Assembly (NCBI GenBank): GCA_014529385.2
Contig: CM043966.1
Span: forward strand, 92,885,087-92,949,086
Direction of reading: 5' to 3'
DNA: 64,000 bases
Source: Adiantum capillus-veneris
Lineage: Eukaryota > Streptophyta > Polypodiopsida > Polypodiales > Pteridaceae
The notes beneath the pieces are model-generated. The model was not told the origin of the DNA and searched no databases. It saw only the letters and a program-made list of their open reading frames with translations. How positions within the stretch are numbered: the stretch's first letter is position 1; every line of letters begins with the position of its first letter. Below, piece after piece: positions 46,500 through 56,480 of this stretch. The translations under genes and the position numbers were made by a program.

Positions 46500-46770
46500 G
46501 TCAAAGACATCATGGTAAGTTGTATGGTCTTTTGATGCCCTCTTGATATCTAGTGGTCCTTGGGAGAAAATCACAGTGGACTTTATCACAAGACTCCCCA
46601 CTACTTCCTCTAAAATGGACATGACCCGGACCATAGTTGACCATTTTAGCAAGCAAGCATACTTTGTACCTTGCAAAAAGATTTTGGACTTGCTCATTTA
46701 GCATTGGTTTCAAGCATACCTTCCAAATGAGTTGAGCAAGGATAGCCATTGGCAATATTAGCCACTTTGA
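46500..46770 (+). pseudogene. Ty3/gypsy integrase fragment
   Basis: The plus strand reads GPWEKITVDFITRLPTTSSK (first catalytic Asp in VDF) and MDMTRTIVDHFSKQAYFVPCKKI, the usual start of a gypsy integrase core, followed by a stop and ELSKDSHW. Only about 80 residues of the core remain. Orientation matches the RT/RNase H pseudogene at 40.9-42.6 kb, so it may be that element's integrase, separated by the 43-46 kb segment. Confidence 0.65.
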
Positions 46771-46939
46771 TTTGTTTGGACCCCTAAAGTTCAAAGCCCT
46801 CTCTGCTGCTAGTCGCGCTCTTCCAGAAATTTTGCAGGAGTGAAATTGGGTCCGCGATCCCTACCTTTCTCATCATGAATATATCTAGCGCAATGGTGTG
46901 AGGGACTGAAACCCTTGTGGTCCTGTTTAACACTCGGAT

Positions 46940-47660
46940 GTAATACACATTGTCACAAACAATATGATGTATTTACATTCACAAGAAACAATTGGATTTA
47001 CCTGTTTATCATTCCCAAAACCAATAGAAACTTCGTTGTCTCATGGGGTTGAAAATCCACAAGCACGCACTCCACCCGTGGTGCCTCCTCAATGGGGATT
47101 TCGTTCTCGTTCATCCAGCACATCCATGCCTCCAATTTGTGATTTCCATCCCAAACCACAAAGTACCTCTCGGCCATGTGTTTAAGCTCGGGGATTAGAC
47201 GAAGCTCCTCGTCCAAGTCATATGACATCGCAAGATCTCTCAAAGTGTGACCACAACAAGAGAATTGCTTATTATCGTCTTCAAGAATTCGCTCACTTAC
47301 AATAAATCTTTCCATGGTTGGTTGGTAGCTTTTATTTGCAATGGAGAGTTGCAAATCCACCACATTGTCATCATGCATACGGATAGCGGGGTTCAAAAGA
47401 AGTTGACATAGAGGTAAGCACGGAAGTTTTCCATCATAGGGAGCTCTATGAGAATCCACCCAACCCAAAGAAATATGCTTATTGACCACATTCCAAACGC
47501 TTCATTTCCTATGTCTTCTGTTGTGGTAGCAATTTCCACACGATGGCTCAATTCTCCACTTGATTGCACTATTCCACCCACACCGGCTACCACGGACACA
47601 ATCCGATCTAGAGAGCTTATGGCTTGAGATTGTTCGCTCTCCCCTATGATAGCCAATGTA
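46940..47660 (-). pseudogene. ParB/Srx-like domain frame, function unknown
   Basis: Two minus-strand frames join by one frameshift near 47490: MAIIGESEQSQAISSLDRIV...GNEAFG, then VNKHISLGWVDSHRAPYDGK, LLLNPAIRMHDDNVVDLQLS, CGHTLRDLAMSYDLDEELR and HMAERYFVVWDGNHKLEAWM, then PRVECVLVDFQPHETTKFL and MINRQ. The Y-VVWDGNHKL-AW block resembles the DGNHR loop of ParB/sulfiredoxin-like proteins, where a clause listing neighbour positions (NPAIRMHDDNVV) precedes it. That is a fold-level guess. A good splice donor (AACAG|GTAAATC, minus strand, about 47005) follows MINRQ, suggesting an exon of a plant gene or of a transposon-borne gene. The downstream exon was not found; a candidate host gene fragment or pseudogene. 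Confidence 0.45.
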
Positions 47661-47892
47661 ACTTTCTAAGGTAGTTGACACTGCTCTGTGGTGGATTTTT
47701 GTGGTCTGGTATGGTTGTTATTATGAGTCTAGCTATGGTTTGCTCTCATGGCACGGTATGTGCATGGGGAGATTTTGTAATTTTTTGTGATTTATAATAT
47801 ACTTCTCACTCACCTATTGGTGAGTTTTGCTATAAAAAAAAGGACAGAGAAGTAGAGATGGAGAGGACTTGAAATAAGAAGAGATGAAAAGC
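47661..47892. other. short spacer
   Basis: No gene recognised; a poly-A-containing stretch at about 47834. Confidence 0.4.
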
Positions 47893-48105
47893 TAAGAGCT
47901 TGAGTGAAAACTTGACAAAGAAATGAGTTCCAGATAGAGAAGAAGAGACAAACTCAATAGAGAATGATATGAAAAAGAATTGTAATTGTGGCAAGCTCTT
48001 TATAAAGTTTTCAAATAAAACATATTTTTATAAAAATATAATATGTGTGTGTGTGGTGGATATGTGTGTGTGTGTGCACACGCGGTGTATGTGACGCACA
48101 CACGG

Positions 48106-48148
<43 letters not shown>

Positions 48149-48456
48149 TGGCAAGCGCGCACACACATATACCCGCACGGGGAGGTGTGTGTTTGTGGCA
48201 AGCGTGCGCACGCACACACACACACACACACACACCCGCAAGTTAAGAGCTTGAGTGAAAACTTGACAAAGAAATGAGTTCCAGATAGAGAAGAAGAGAC
48301 AAACTCAATAGAGAATGATATGAAAAAGAATTGTAATTGTGGCAAGCTCTTTATAAAGTTTTCAAATAAAACATATTTTTATAAAAATATAATATGTGTG
48401 TGTGTGGTGGATATGTGTGTGTGTGTGCACACGCGGTGTATGTGACGCACACACGG

Positions 48457-48497
<41 letters not shown>

Positions 48498-48595
48498 TGG
48501 CAAGCGCGCACACACATATACCCGCACGGGGAGGTGTGTGTTTGTGGCAAGCGTGCGCACGCACACACACACACACACACACACCCCCGCAAGTT
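47893..48595. repeat. 351-bp tandem duplication carrying GT/CA blocks
   Basis: 47893-48243 is repeated at 48244-48594 almost perfectly. Each unit has a unique part (TAAGAGCTTGAGTGAAAACT start), then alternating (GT)n, ACACGCGGTGTATGTGACGC, a long (GT)n, GGCAAGCG, TACCCGCACGGGGAGG and (CA)n. The long GT and CA stretches alternate purine and pyrimidine. Confidence 0.95.
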
Positions 48596-48622
48596 GGGGC
48601 GGTGGCTGTGGCCCCCCTGCGT

Positions 48623-48666
48623 GGCCCCTTAGCACATGGGGACACGATCCCCATGTGCCAAGGGCC
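48623..48666. repeat. hairpin 1 of the GC-rich island
   Basis: Inner stem GCACATGGGGA (48632-48642) pairs with TCCCCATGTGC (48648-48658) over a 5-base loop. The outer GGCCC-CTT / AAGGG-CC extends it with one bulge and one mismatch. Confidence 0.85.
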
Positions 48667-49189
48667 GTTGAGCGACGGGTGGCCCAAGGGCCACTCGTCA
48701 TCCAACAGCCTAACCGCAGACCAGGTGCCCACAAGACAGCCACGCAGGCCACCTCGTGGCCCATAAAAAGAGGCCACGTGTTGCACCACATGTACCGTCG
48801 CCCAACGGCAATACACGTGGCATGCCACCTGGCCGTCGCCGACGTGGTAGCATTGCAGCCACTGTGGCATGGCACGCGTACTGTCAGCTAACGATGATAC
48901 ACATGGTCTGCCACCACTGGGCCATTAGGTGATGCGTGCCCCCCCCAATGGCCCTTGGCACCAAGCATCAAGAGGCCACGCGGGACCACACACCATCGAG
49001 TGGCAAGGTGTGGCCCACGCTCCCTCCCCACACACACACACCCACACTCGACGCGCACACACACGCACGCGTGTGTGTGTGTGTTGTGTCACAGACACAC
49101 ACACACACACCCATGTGGGGATGTGTAGGTGTGTACACGCTTGCCACAGGGCCACACGCTGTCACGCGGTGGCATGTGGCCCCTTGGCG

Positions 49190-49224
49190 CTTGGCGCATG
49201 GAAACATGGTCCCCATGCGCCAAG
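49190..49224. repeat. hairpin 2 of the GC-rich island
   Basis: CTTGGCGCATGG (49190-49201) pairs perfectly with CCATGCGCCAAG (49213-49224) over an 11-base loop. It is homologous to hairpin 1, with an A-T pair replaced by G-C. Confidence 0.85.
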
Positions 49225-49439
49225 GATCATTGGGCGGTGCATGCATGGCCCAAGGGCCACATGTCGCCCTACGGCCCAGTGTGGCAGACCACGTGGCCAT
49301 GGGGCGGCCACGTAGACCACCTCGTGGCCATGTGGTCAACCACTTTCCACTTGGCGCATGGGGAAGGGGCCATGTAGGGCTGCACGACACCTCATAGTAG
49401 CGTGTGGTCCACGCATGCTGCCTGCCCTCCCATACACAC

Positions 49440-49440
<1 letters not shown>

Positions 49441-49505
<65 letters not shown>
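49441..49505. repeat. (GT)n microsatellite
   Basis: About 31 GT units, flanked by CACACACTGT and GCACGCATATG; further CA/GT pieces run to about 49640. Confidence 0.95.
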
Positions 49506-49506
<1 letters not shown>

Positions 49507-49640
49507 ACGCATATGTGTGTGTGCCACATGTGTGTGTATGTGCGCGCGCGTGTGTGCATATGCGTTTGCCACACACACACAAACACAGTTCCCTTCTTCA
49601 AACACACACATACGTATTCGCATGCGCACACCCACACACA

Positions 49641-49969
49641 CAAAAATAATAAACAAGTTTTATATAATTTTTAATGAATATTTTTTAAATTATTTATTTT
49701 TAATATTTTTTTTAAAATAAATTTATAAATATATTAAAATATTATTAAATTTAAATTTATAATGGCTATATTATTAGTCGTGAGTATATAAACAATTTGT
49801 TAGTTGCTATAATGAGATCTTATGCTTAATTACTTGTTTAGCTTATTATTGTGGCATGTTCTTTATTGTTTTTTGATAAAGAACTTTCTTATCCTTTTTA
49901 CAATGGTATTTATAATATCTGAATCATTTCTTTTATAAATAATTTATCCAATGCAATTTACAACTTTAG
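49641..49969. other. AT-rich spacer
   Basis: Long A/T runs upstream of the transposase pseudogene. No gene seen. Confidence 0.5.
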
Positions 49970-52900
49970 ATGCAGATCGAAGTTGGTGATATTGAGATGA
50001 CTTTGCCTCTTGAAAGGATGCTCAACAATTTGGGTGAAAGCACTATGTACTCGATGAACAGCTTTCACGTAAATACAAAGTCAACGTGTCCCATCAAGCA
50101 CACTATGCAGGCTCACCTAGCACGAATCCCATTGCCATTGTGGATAGTCCTCTAGAGGTGTACTTCACTCAAAGGGAGATAGTAGATCTTTGCAGCCCAT
50201 CTCAAGTTTTGCTTCCAAATAACTTCAAAAGGAGTATAAGACAAAAACTTATGCAGGCTGAAAAGACGAGTACATTGACAAAGCTTTTAATGCAAATACA
50301 ACAAGTGGAACAAAGTTACAGAGATTCCAAGGGCTTACAATGGTGATCTTGTTTTAGAATTCCCACCTACCATGGGGAGGTTGCACCATATGGATGCAAT
50401 GGAGCATAAGTATGATCCTCATTTGTGGTCGAAGTCACAAACGTCCAATATAGTTTTCCCAAGTGCAGTGCATCTTAGTCATTGCCTAGGATCTCTGAAG
50501 TGCATGAATGAACAATGTGCTTGCTTGGTTAATTATCATATTCCCAATACAAGTCATTTCAACAGGTACATACAAAAGGCACTTGCACTCGGACAATATT
50601 GTAAGATTGGAGATAAGATCCTTACATGCCACTTTTGTAAGGCGATTGCTTTCTGTACTGCAACATGTGATTGTGTAGTATACTATGTCATGCCATCAGA
50701 TGAGACGGCCACCAGAGTCAGATTCATCGTGGTACACATAGACACGATGTGCGCAGCGGCACATCCAAAACACTAACGAACAACACCAAGGTGATTGTGC
50801 AAAGGATTTTGACTGTTGATCCACATGCAGGAGCCAGGAAGGTTCAAATGTGTTTGGAAAAAGGAATTATAAGTACAACACTTCTTTGCAGCAACATCAA
50901 CGAGGGAATTTTAGGTGAACAATAGCTACTTGCAATCACTGAGGAGTTGGGACCATTGGTGCAAGATAATTGGTATGTGCATTTCTCAGATTCTTATTTC
51001 AATGCAAAAACCTATGTTGAATTATTTTTTCTCTGAACACTATGAACGTTGCTAGGTTTCAAAGGTCAATATCTAGTTTACGGAGAGGTGGTGAGAAAGA
51101 ATATTTTAGCATTGATGCAATCCTAAAGCTGAAACGAGACTGCAATATGACTTTTTCCATGGAAACAGGTTTCCTGGTCAAGGTACAAAGGGAGAGAAAT
51201 GTTATGTCTTCAAAATGTCCACAATTGGTTTGCATCAGATGTGGACCTGGTGAACCAAATGAGACAAGACGGGGATGGCGATCTTCGACGTGCATGGATC
51301 CAGTTTGATCACACTAGATGCGTGAACGATTGGGTGACTATGGCATGCCATATCTATGATCCAACGAACATGGTGCAACTTGATAGCAATGTGGGTTGCC
51401 TTTGACTCCCTCTCTAACAATTTGTTTACATCATGCAGGACCTTCTGACTATTGCAAGTTGTGAAATGAAAGAGGAAGGCATGGAAACGCAATGTCTGTT
51501 TTGGGAGTGCCTCAATGATGTAATGTTATCATATGGGTGTGAAAGAGCTAATTTCTTTGGCTTCATGGTGGACAAAGCTTAAGAAAATTGGAATGCAATT
51601 GGAATTGTTTTTCAATGGTGGCAACAAAACTAATACAATGCGAGATCGAGAGCGTCACCTTGTCTTTCCCATTGGAAGCAAAGCTTGAATCAACACAGAA
51701 TGAAGTATGTGGCGCAAGCTTGTCAACACATACACAAAGAAATGTGTGAGAAGTGGAGGCAAGCACCAACAAAAGAGGCTGCAGTAGCACAGGCTCGTCT
51801 GATATGCCAATGGTGGCGTAATAGTCATTGCATAGAGCGTAACATTCCATACATGGATTCATGGCTTAGTTGGTGGGAATTTTGTATTGCAAATTTGGGT
51901 GGCATTATGACGTGCGTAGAAAGAAGCTCAGATGGACCAAACACTCCACGCACAAACCTCGCGGAGAGCAAGCATGGCAGCTGGCTAGCAGGGGAGGATT
52001 TTCATAAACGTATTTATTATATGATGCATGTACAACCGACCTAGCAGATTCCATCTTACAGATCACAAAGGCCATTTCATACAACCATGGAAAACACATT
52101 GGGAAGGGCCCATCGATATAGAATCTTGCAAAGTGCCATGAAAAACGTCCCAGTCAAGTCATAAGAGCAGTGGACTAGGCTACTGGAGGGCACTCCTATG
52201 TATAAAAAACCGACTCCTTTGACAGGAGATAAGGAGACATCGAGGAAAAAAGAAAGCCGAATGAGGTTATCAATGTGGAAGATGATGCATCGCATAGGCC
52301 TGAGTACAACTCAATCACCAAATATTGCAAGAAGTATGGAAGACCCTGTAAGATCAACTTTGCACAAGAAGGATGTCACAAAGCCCAAAACGAAGTATAG
52401 GTTCGGGTGGGCAAAGGTCAATGAGGCAATGTCGGCCATATGACGACTTCCACAAGGTAGTAGAGTCACATGTAGCGGCACTCCAAGAGGAGGACGAAGG
52501 TGTGGAAGCAGTAGTGCAGGTTCAAGCCTTGGTATACCAGCCCCATCTTTTGAAGGATAACGAACTCCACAAGGTAGTAGAGTCACATGTAGCGGCAATC
52601 CAAGAGAAGGACGAAGGTGTGGAAGCAGTTTGCAGGTTCAAGCCTTGGTATACCGGCCCCATTTTTTGAAGGATATCAAAACCATTTGAATGGTGTGGTG
52701 CACCAGTGGTCTTGGTTTTGTCTGGATCATGTCTTGCATTGCCACATAGTAGACCAGAACATTGATCCCAGCCTCAACATCCACCATACATTTGGCTCGT
52801 GCATGTGGGCACCAACCCATCTGAGGATGAGGTGCAAATATTGCATGATGGGGGGTATCAAGTGGAGTTCAGGAAAGAAGGAATCTCTACTATAACGCCG

Positions 52901-53387
52901 GTTTTTCTTGCACAAAACACAACCAATTCTCCTTTCAAGTCAAAAGATGCATCCACTCCTCAAGTCAGTGCATGAGCCATAGTGCAAGATGGTGTGTGTG
53001 TGTGTATGGTACCAGACTTCCATTTCTAAAGACGTTGCTTGCAAGATCATTCTAGCGGTAGCGCTGAGAGCTAAAGTCATAGAAGAGATATTTGGGGCAG
53101 ATGGTGTTCATGAGGTCTTCAAAGTAGAGACCAAAGGTGAAGATGGTCATGTCGAGTTGTACAATGTTTGTATTTGCAACCAACCATCGTGCACATGTAC
53201 AAACTTCACGGAACGGGTGACAAAGCAAAAACCATATCTTGCATGTAAACATTTGTATTTTATTTATTTGTGTGTGCTAGGGTTAAGCCAAAATGAGAAC
53301 ATGTTTATTCATCAACCAATTTTGGCAGATGCTAATATATTCAGGGCATTGAGCCGAGGTAGGACCTATCTAGGCATGGATGCATAG
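49970..53387 (+). pseudogene. MULE-like DDE transposase with C-terminal SWIM finger
   Basis: Blocks in order: LEVYFTQREIVDLCSP, then a Cys-rich N-terminal domain (50440-50760; LGSLKCMNEQCACLV, ILTCHFCKAIAFCTATCDCVVYYV), RILTVDPHAGARKVQMCLEKG and LAITEELGPLVQDNW (about 50800-50972), a candidate splice donor, FSIDAILKLKRDCNMTF (51100), RRAWIQFDHTRCVNDWVTMACHIYDPT (catalytic Asp region, 51290), a 48-bp GT-AG intron candidate (51391-51438), DLLTIASCEMKEEG, GFMVDKA-stop-ENWNAIGIVFQ (second Asp), and WLSWWEFCIANLGG...NLAESKHGSW. At the end VCICNQPSCTCTNF...YLACKHLYFIYLCVLGL gives a SWIM zinc finger (CxC...CxH). Such transposases cut at terminal inverted repeats. Stops and frame changes (51220, 51581, 52040) mean it is inactive. 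Confidence 0.75.
52450..52683 (+). repeat. 117-bp tandem duplication in the transposase
   Basis: Two adjacent copies starting CCACAAGGTAGTAGAGTCAC (52450 and 52567), differing at few bases. They encode a duplicated HKVVESHVAA-QE-DEGVEAV segment between core and SWIM finger. Confidence 0.9.
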
Positions 53388-54118
53388 CATTTTCCATTTC
53401 CAATTTTTTGTATGTTAGTTCACAAAATGGACAATACTACCAGGTTTTGATTTTATCTTATGATGGCCACATTTTGGTGCATTGTTTTGCAGTTTTTTTC
53501 AAACAATTTTCAAATTTGAAAGGTGGTTGTTTATGTGTCACATCGTGAATAAACCAATAATATAATATTCCCACAATTTCTATAAATTGGTATTGCTTGT
53601 ATTATTGTTATGAAACAGTTCACTAGCTACAGTAGTGCAATTCTCTTTCTTTTCACCATGACCGACGATCTTGAGAATAGAATCAAGTCTCCGTGGGATG
53701 CCATGGAAGCCATTCCCAATGGAGAGGCATTGTATGGAGCCGAATGGTTTAAGAAGGCTCTGAAGGCAACAGTCAATGTGTATTGCCTCTCTATTAGTGC
53801 CGCACAGACCTCAACATGCGATCCTTTCTCAGCTTGAACGAGAAGGGACAATTCGCTTTCTCTTGTTGGAAGAAGATTGGGCTCATCAAGAGGAGGATAA
53901 TGAGCGAATGACCCAGCAGATAGGGAACATGATGAATCTTCTTTTGCCACTTGAGGGCAGCACTACTGCGACTCCCGGGCCTTCCAGAAGATGAACTCTT
54001 CTTGGCTATGTAATGCAAGTGCAATAAAATGTGATCTTTCTATGATTAATGGATGTTCTTCTTTCAAGTATCCTTGTCTCTGTTTTTATTGAAACAGTTT
54101 GAAAGGTGGCATATCTTT
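53388..54118 (+). other. sequence downstream of the SWIM finger, possible last exon
   Basis: An AT-rich stretch, then 53610-53997 holds two short frames. The second ends EEDWAHQEEDNERMTQQIGNMMNLLLPLEGS...PGPSRR-stop at 53992-53994, an acidic helical segment with a Thr/Pro tail that could be a coiled coil. It could be the C-terminal exon of the transposase, or of another gene. AATAAA at about 54025 would fit a polyadenylation signal. Confidence 0.3.
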
Positions 54119-54150
54119 GTCTATGTCTCAACCTCCCTATTACCTCATTG

Positions 54151-54194
<44 letters not shown>

Positions 54195-54213
54195 AGAGAG
54201 AGAGAGAGAGAGA
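54119..54213. repeat. shared unique tail plus inverted CT/GA microsatellite
   Basis: TGTCTATGTCTCAACCTCCC...TTGC (54119-54152) is the same tail that occurs twice at 24127 and 24214. It is followed by (CT)n 54152-54191 and directly by (GA)n to 54213, a self-complementary tract able to form a hairpin. Confidence 0.9.
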
Positions 54214-54329
54214 GAAGAAAAACGGGAAGGAGTGGAGACTAGCAAAATTGCGTGAGAGAGATAGAGAAGGAGGAAGAGAGATTTTTTTCATGAATTGTGA
54301 TTCCTAAAAAGCGCTCACCAAAAATTGCT

Positions 54330-55530
54330 CGCCTAGATTTGATCACATGGACAAATGTTAGCCAAAGTACTACCTTCTGGAAGGACTTGGCCTTAATACT
54401 TTTAGATTTTTCCATATGGTCAAATCTTTAAGACATTGGTGATCCCCAAATTGGCTTTAAATCTTAAACTCTCTAATATGGTGTTGGTTGTAAGACTTGT
54501 CCATTAGCATCGTAAACGAAGCTGGAGCATTTTTCAATCCAAAAGAAAGAACAAGAAACTCAAAATGGCCAAACCACGTGCAAAATGCTACTTTAGTAAT
54601 ATCACTTGGGTCAAATGTAATTGGTTATATCAATCTTCATGAATATATAGCCCCATAGAGCTTATAAAAAAGTTCATCAACTCTAGGAATATGATATTTA
54701 TTTTTTACGATAACCTTATTCAAACTCTAATAGTCTACAGACATATGCGTAGAACCATCCTTCTTCTTCACCAAGAGCATTAAGGATTCCTTTAGAGAAG
54801 AATTAATTTTGAATGAAACCCCTACTAATATTATCATCAAGTTTCCTTACCTTTGATTTAACTAATCCTATATGACAGTTTGCATGTAGGTATACGGTTT
54901 GGTTGCATAGTTATACTATGTTGTATTTCCCCCTCTAGAGGCAAACGTGGAGATAAGTCATCATGAAAAACGTATTTATAACAACCTTGATTAAGCTCAT
55001 CACTTTGAAAAACAAAATCAAACTTTTTATCTTCTTGTGTAAACAAGACATGCAGCAACACAAATAAAGATTTCTATTTCAATAACTGCAACTCAATTGT
55101 ACATATGATAGGAGAAGAGGGAACATCCCGCTCTCCAAAAAACAAAACATGGTTTCCATTAGCCTCAAACTAAAGAGTGCTATGCTAATAGCTAATTAGA
55201 GTAGGTACAAAGCTATGCCACCACTTGTGTATAAGAACCACATCAGTTCTTGAAATTTTTATAGCTTGAAAATTAAGTGTCATTGAGTCGTTCCCTTGCA
55301 TAAGAGATACATTATAACTATGAGTAGTATTCCTTTATGGAAGCTTCAATCACTTAACCAAAACAAAATTTTAAGAAATTATGATTTGCCCCATCAATTT
55401 AAGCTTTTGAGGAGCGGTTCACACTACAATAAAAGATGCATATCACAAGGTTTCAACAGTAGATATTATTTTATTCTATATTTTCTCACATTATCACATA
55501 CAAAAGGGTATTGAAGATAAAAACATTTAC
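54330..55530 (-). pseudogene. Ty3/gypsy protease-to-RT remnant
   Basis: The minus strand first gives a piece resembling the end of the protease region (RTDVVLIHKWWHSFVPTLIS, VLFFGERDVPSSPIICTIEL, about 55250-55080). The pre-RT linker follows (YKYVFHDDLSPRLPLEGEIQHSITMQPNRIPTCKLSYRIS, 54980-54860), then RT fingers: LMLLVKKKDGSTHMSVDY-stop-SLNKVIVKNKYHIPRVDELF, DPSDITKVAFCTWFGHFEFLVLSFGLKNAPASFTMLMD (54800-54500). It ends before the YxDD site. Many stops. It is a separate, older element from the one at 56.5-63.3 kb, whose own RT lies at 58.2-59.1 kb, although both point the same way. Confidence 0.75.
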
Positions 55531-55864
55531 AAATTGAACAAGAAAAGGATCTCATTTGTTGGTAAACAATTTTCAGCAAAGAGGTTTTATAAATCATATT
55601 TGATGCACGCAATATATAGATTTAACATATAGTAAACCCCCCCTCCTCCCCCCCACACCAAAAAAAAAAGCTCCACCCTCAATAACTATGTGTACCTTGT
55701 GACCATTAATATATCCATGAAGATAAACTCAATCACGAGGACCCACAAGTTGTGGCCACATTGAAGTGGTAAGAAAACACTCATGTGCTTCAGTGGAGTG
55801 AGAAACTTCCACCTGAGAAAATTGAGAAGATGGATTCAAGTGTAGAAATTGAATATTGTGTAGG
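55531..55864. other. spacer
   Basis: No gene recognised; C-rich and A-rich runs at about 55638-55670. Confidence 0.4.
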
Positions 55865-56465
55865 GCATATTCATTAGTCCTTTTCCAAGCAGGTAGAGGA
55901 TCCCTACGTTACCCTACGACATCGTTCCATAATGGATGACTAGTCCATTTGGCGCTTGAGAGCCTGAGGCTGCCGCAAGCATGTCTGCACATTAGTCCTA
56001 TCATCTTCCATAGTAGAGTTACAGGCTCTACTTGGTGTTCGGGAGACGTCGTCTCCACAAACTTGATCTAAGCATGCATACCACTTCATTTTTGTGTACA
56101 ATAAAGAAAAAGAGATTCTTATAAGACAAAAAATTTGTTCATTTTTAGATAAAGCATATTTTTTGAAACTCTTCTAGATAAAGCATATTCATTAGTCCTT
56201 TTCCAAGCAGGTAGAGGATCCCTATGTTACCCTACGACATCATTCCATAATGGATGACTAGTCCATTTGGCGCTTGAGAGCCTGAGGCTACCGCAAGCAT
56301 GTCTGCACATTAGTCCTATCATCTTCCATAGTAGAGTGACAGGCTCTACTTGGTGTTCAGGAGACGTCGTCTCCGCAAACTTGATCTAAGCATGCATACT
56401 ACTTCATTTTTGTGTACAATAAAGAAAAAGAGAGTCTTATAAGACAAAAAATTTGTTCATTTTTA
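55865..56465. repeat. 283-bp direct duplication, period 318
   Basis: 55865-56147 and 56183-56465 are nearly identical (GCATATTCATTAGTCCTTTT start, TTCATTTTTA end) with a 35-bp spacer that itself repeats AGATAAAGCATATT. The second copy ends exactly where the gypsy element begins. Confidence 0.9.
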
Positions 56466-56480
56466 ACATTTGTACATTTG

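Larger units (their letters stand above)
48596..49440. other. GC-rich island with two related hairpins
   Basis: About 840 bp with much higher GC than the surroundings and many GGCCAC/GTGGCC strings. Two homologous blocks (48620-48700 and 49180-49265) each contain an inverted repeat followed by TGGCCCAAGGGCCAC. Short GT/CA tracts lie at about 49028-49105. No protein domain. Confidence 0.7.

Noticed and set aside
46940-47660. Bacterial contamination as the source of the ParB-like frame
   Set aside because: It is flanked on both sides by plant retroelement and microsatellite sequence and ends in a spliceosomal donor.
48000-49656. Open frames of 70-200 codons rich in Thr-His and Cys-Val on both strands
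   Set aside because: They come from GT/CA microsatellites and the GC-rich island; both strands are open at once and no family is recognisable.
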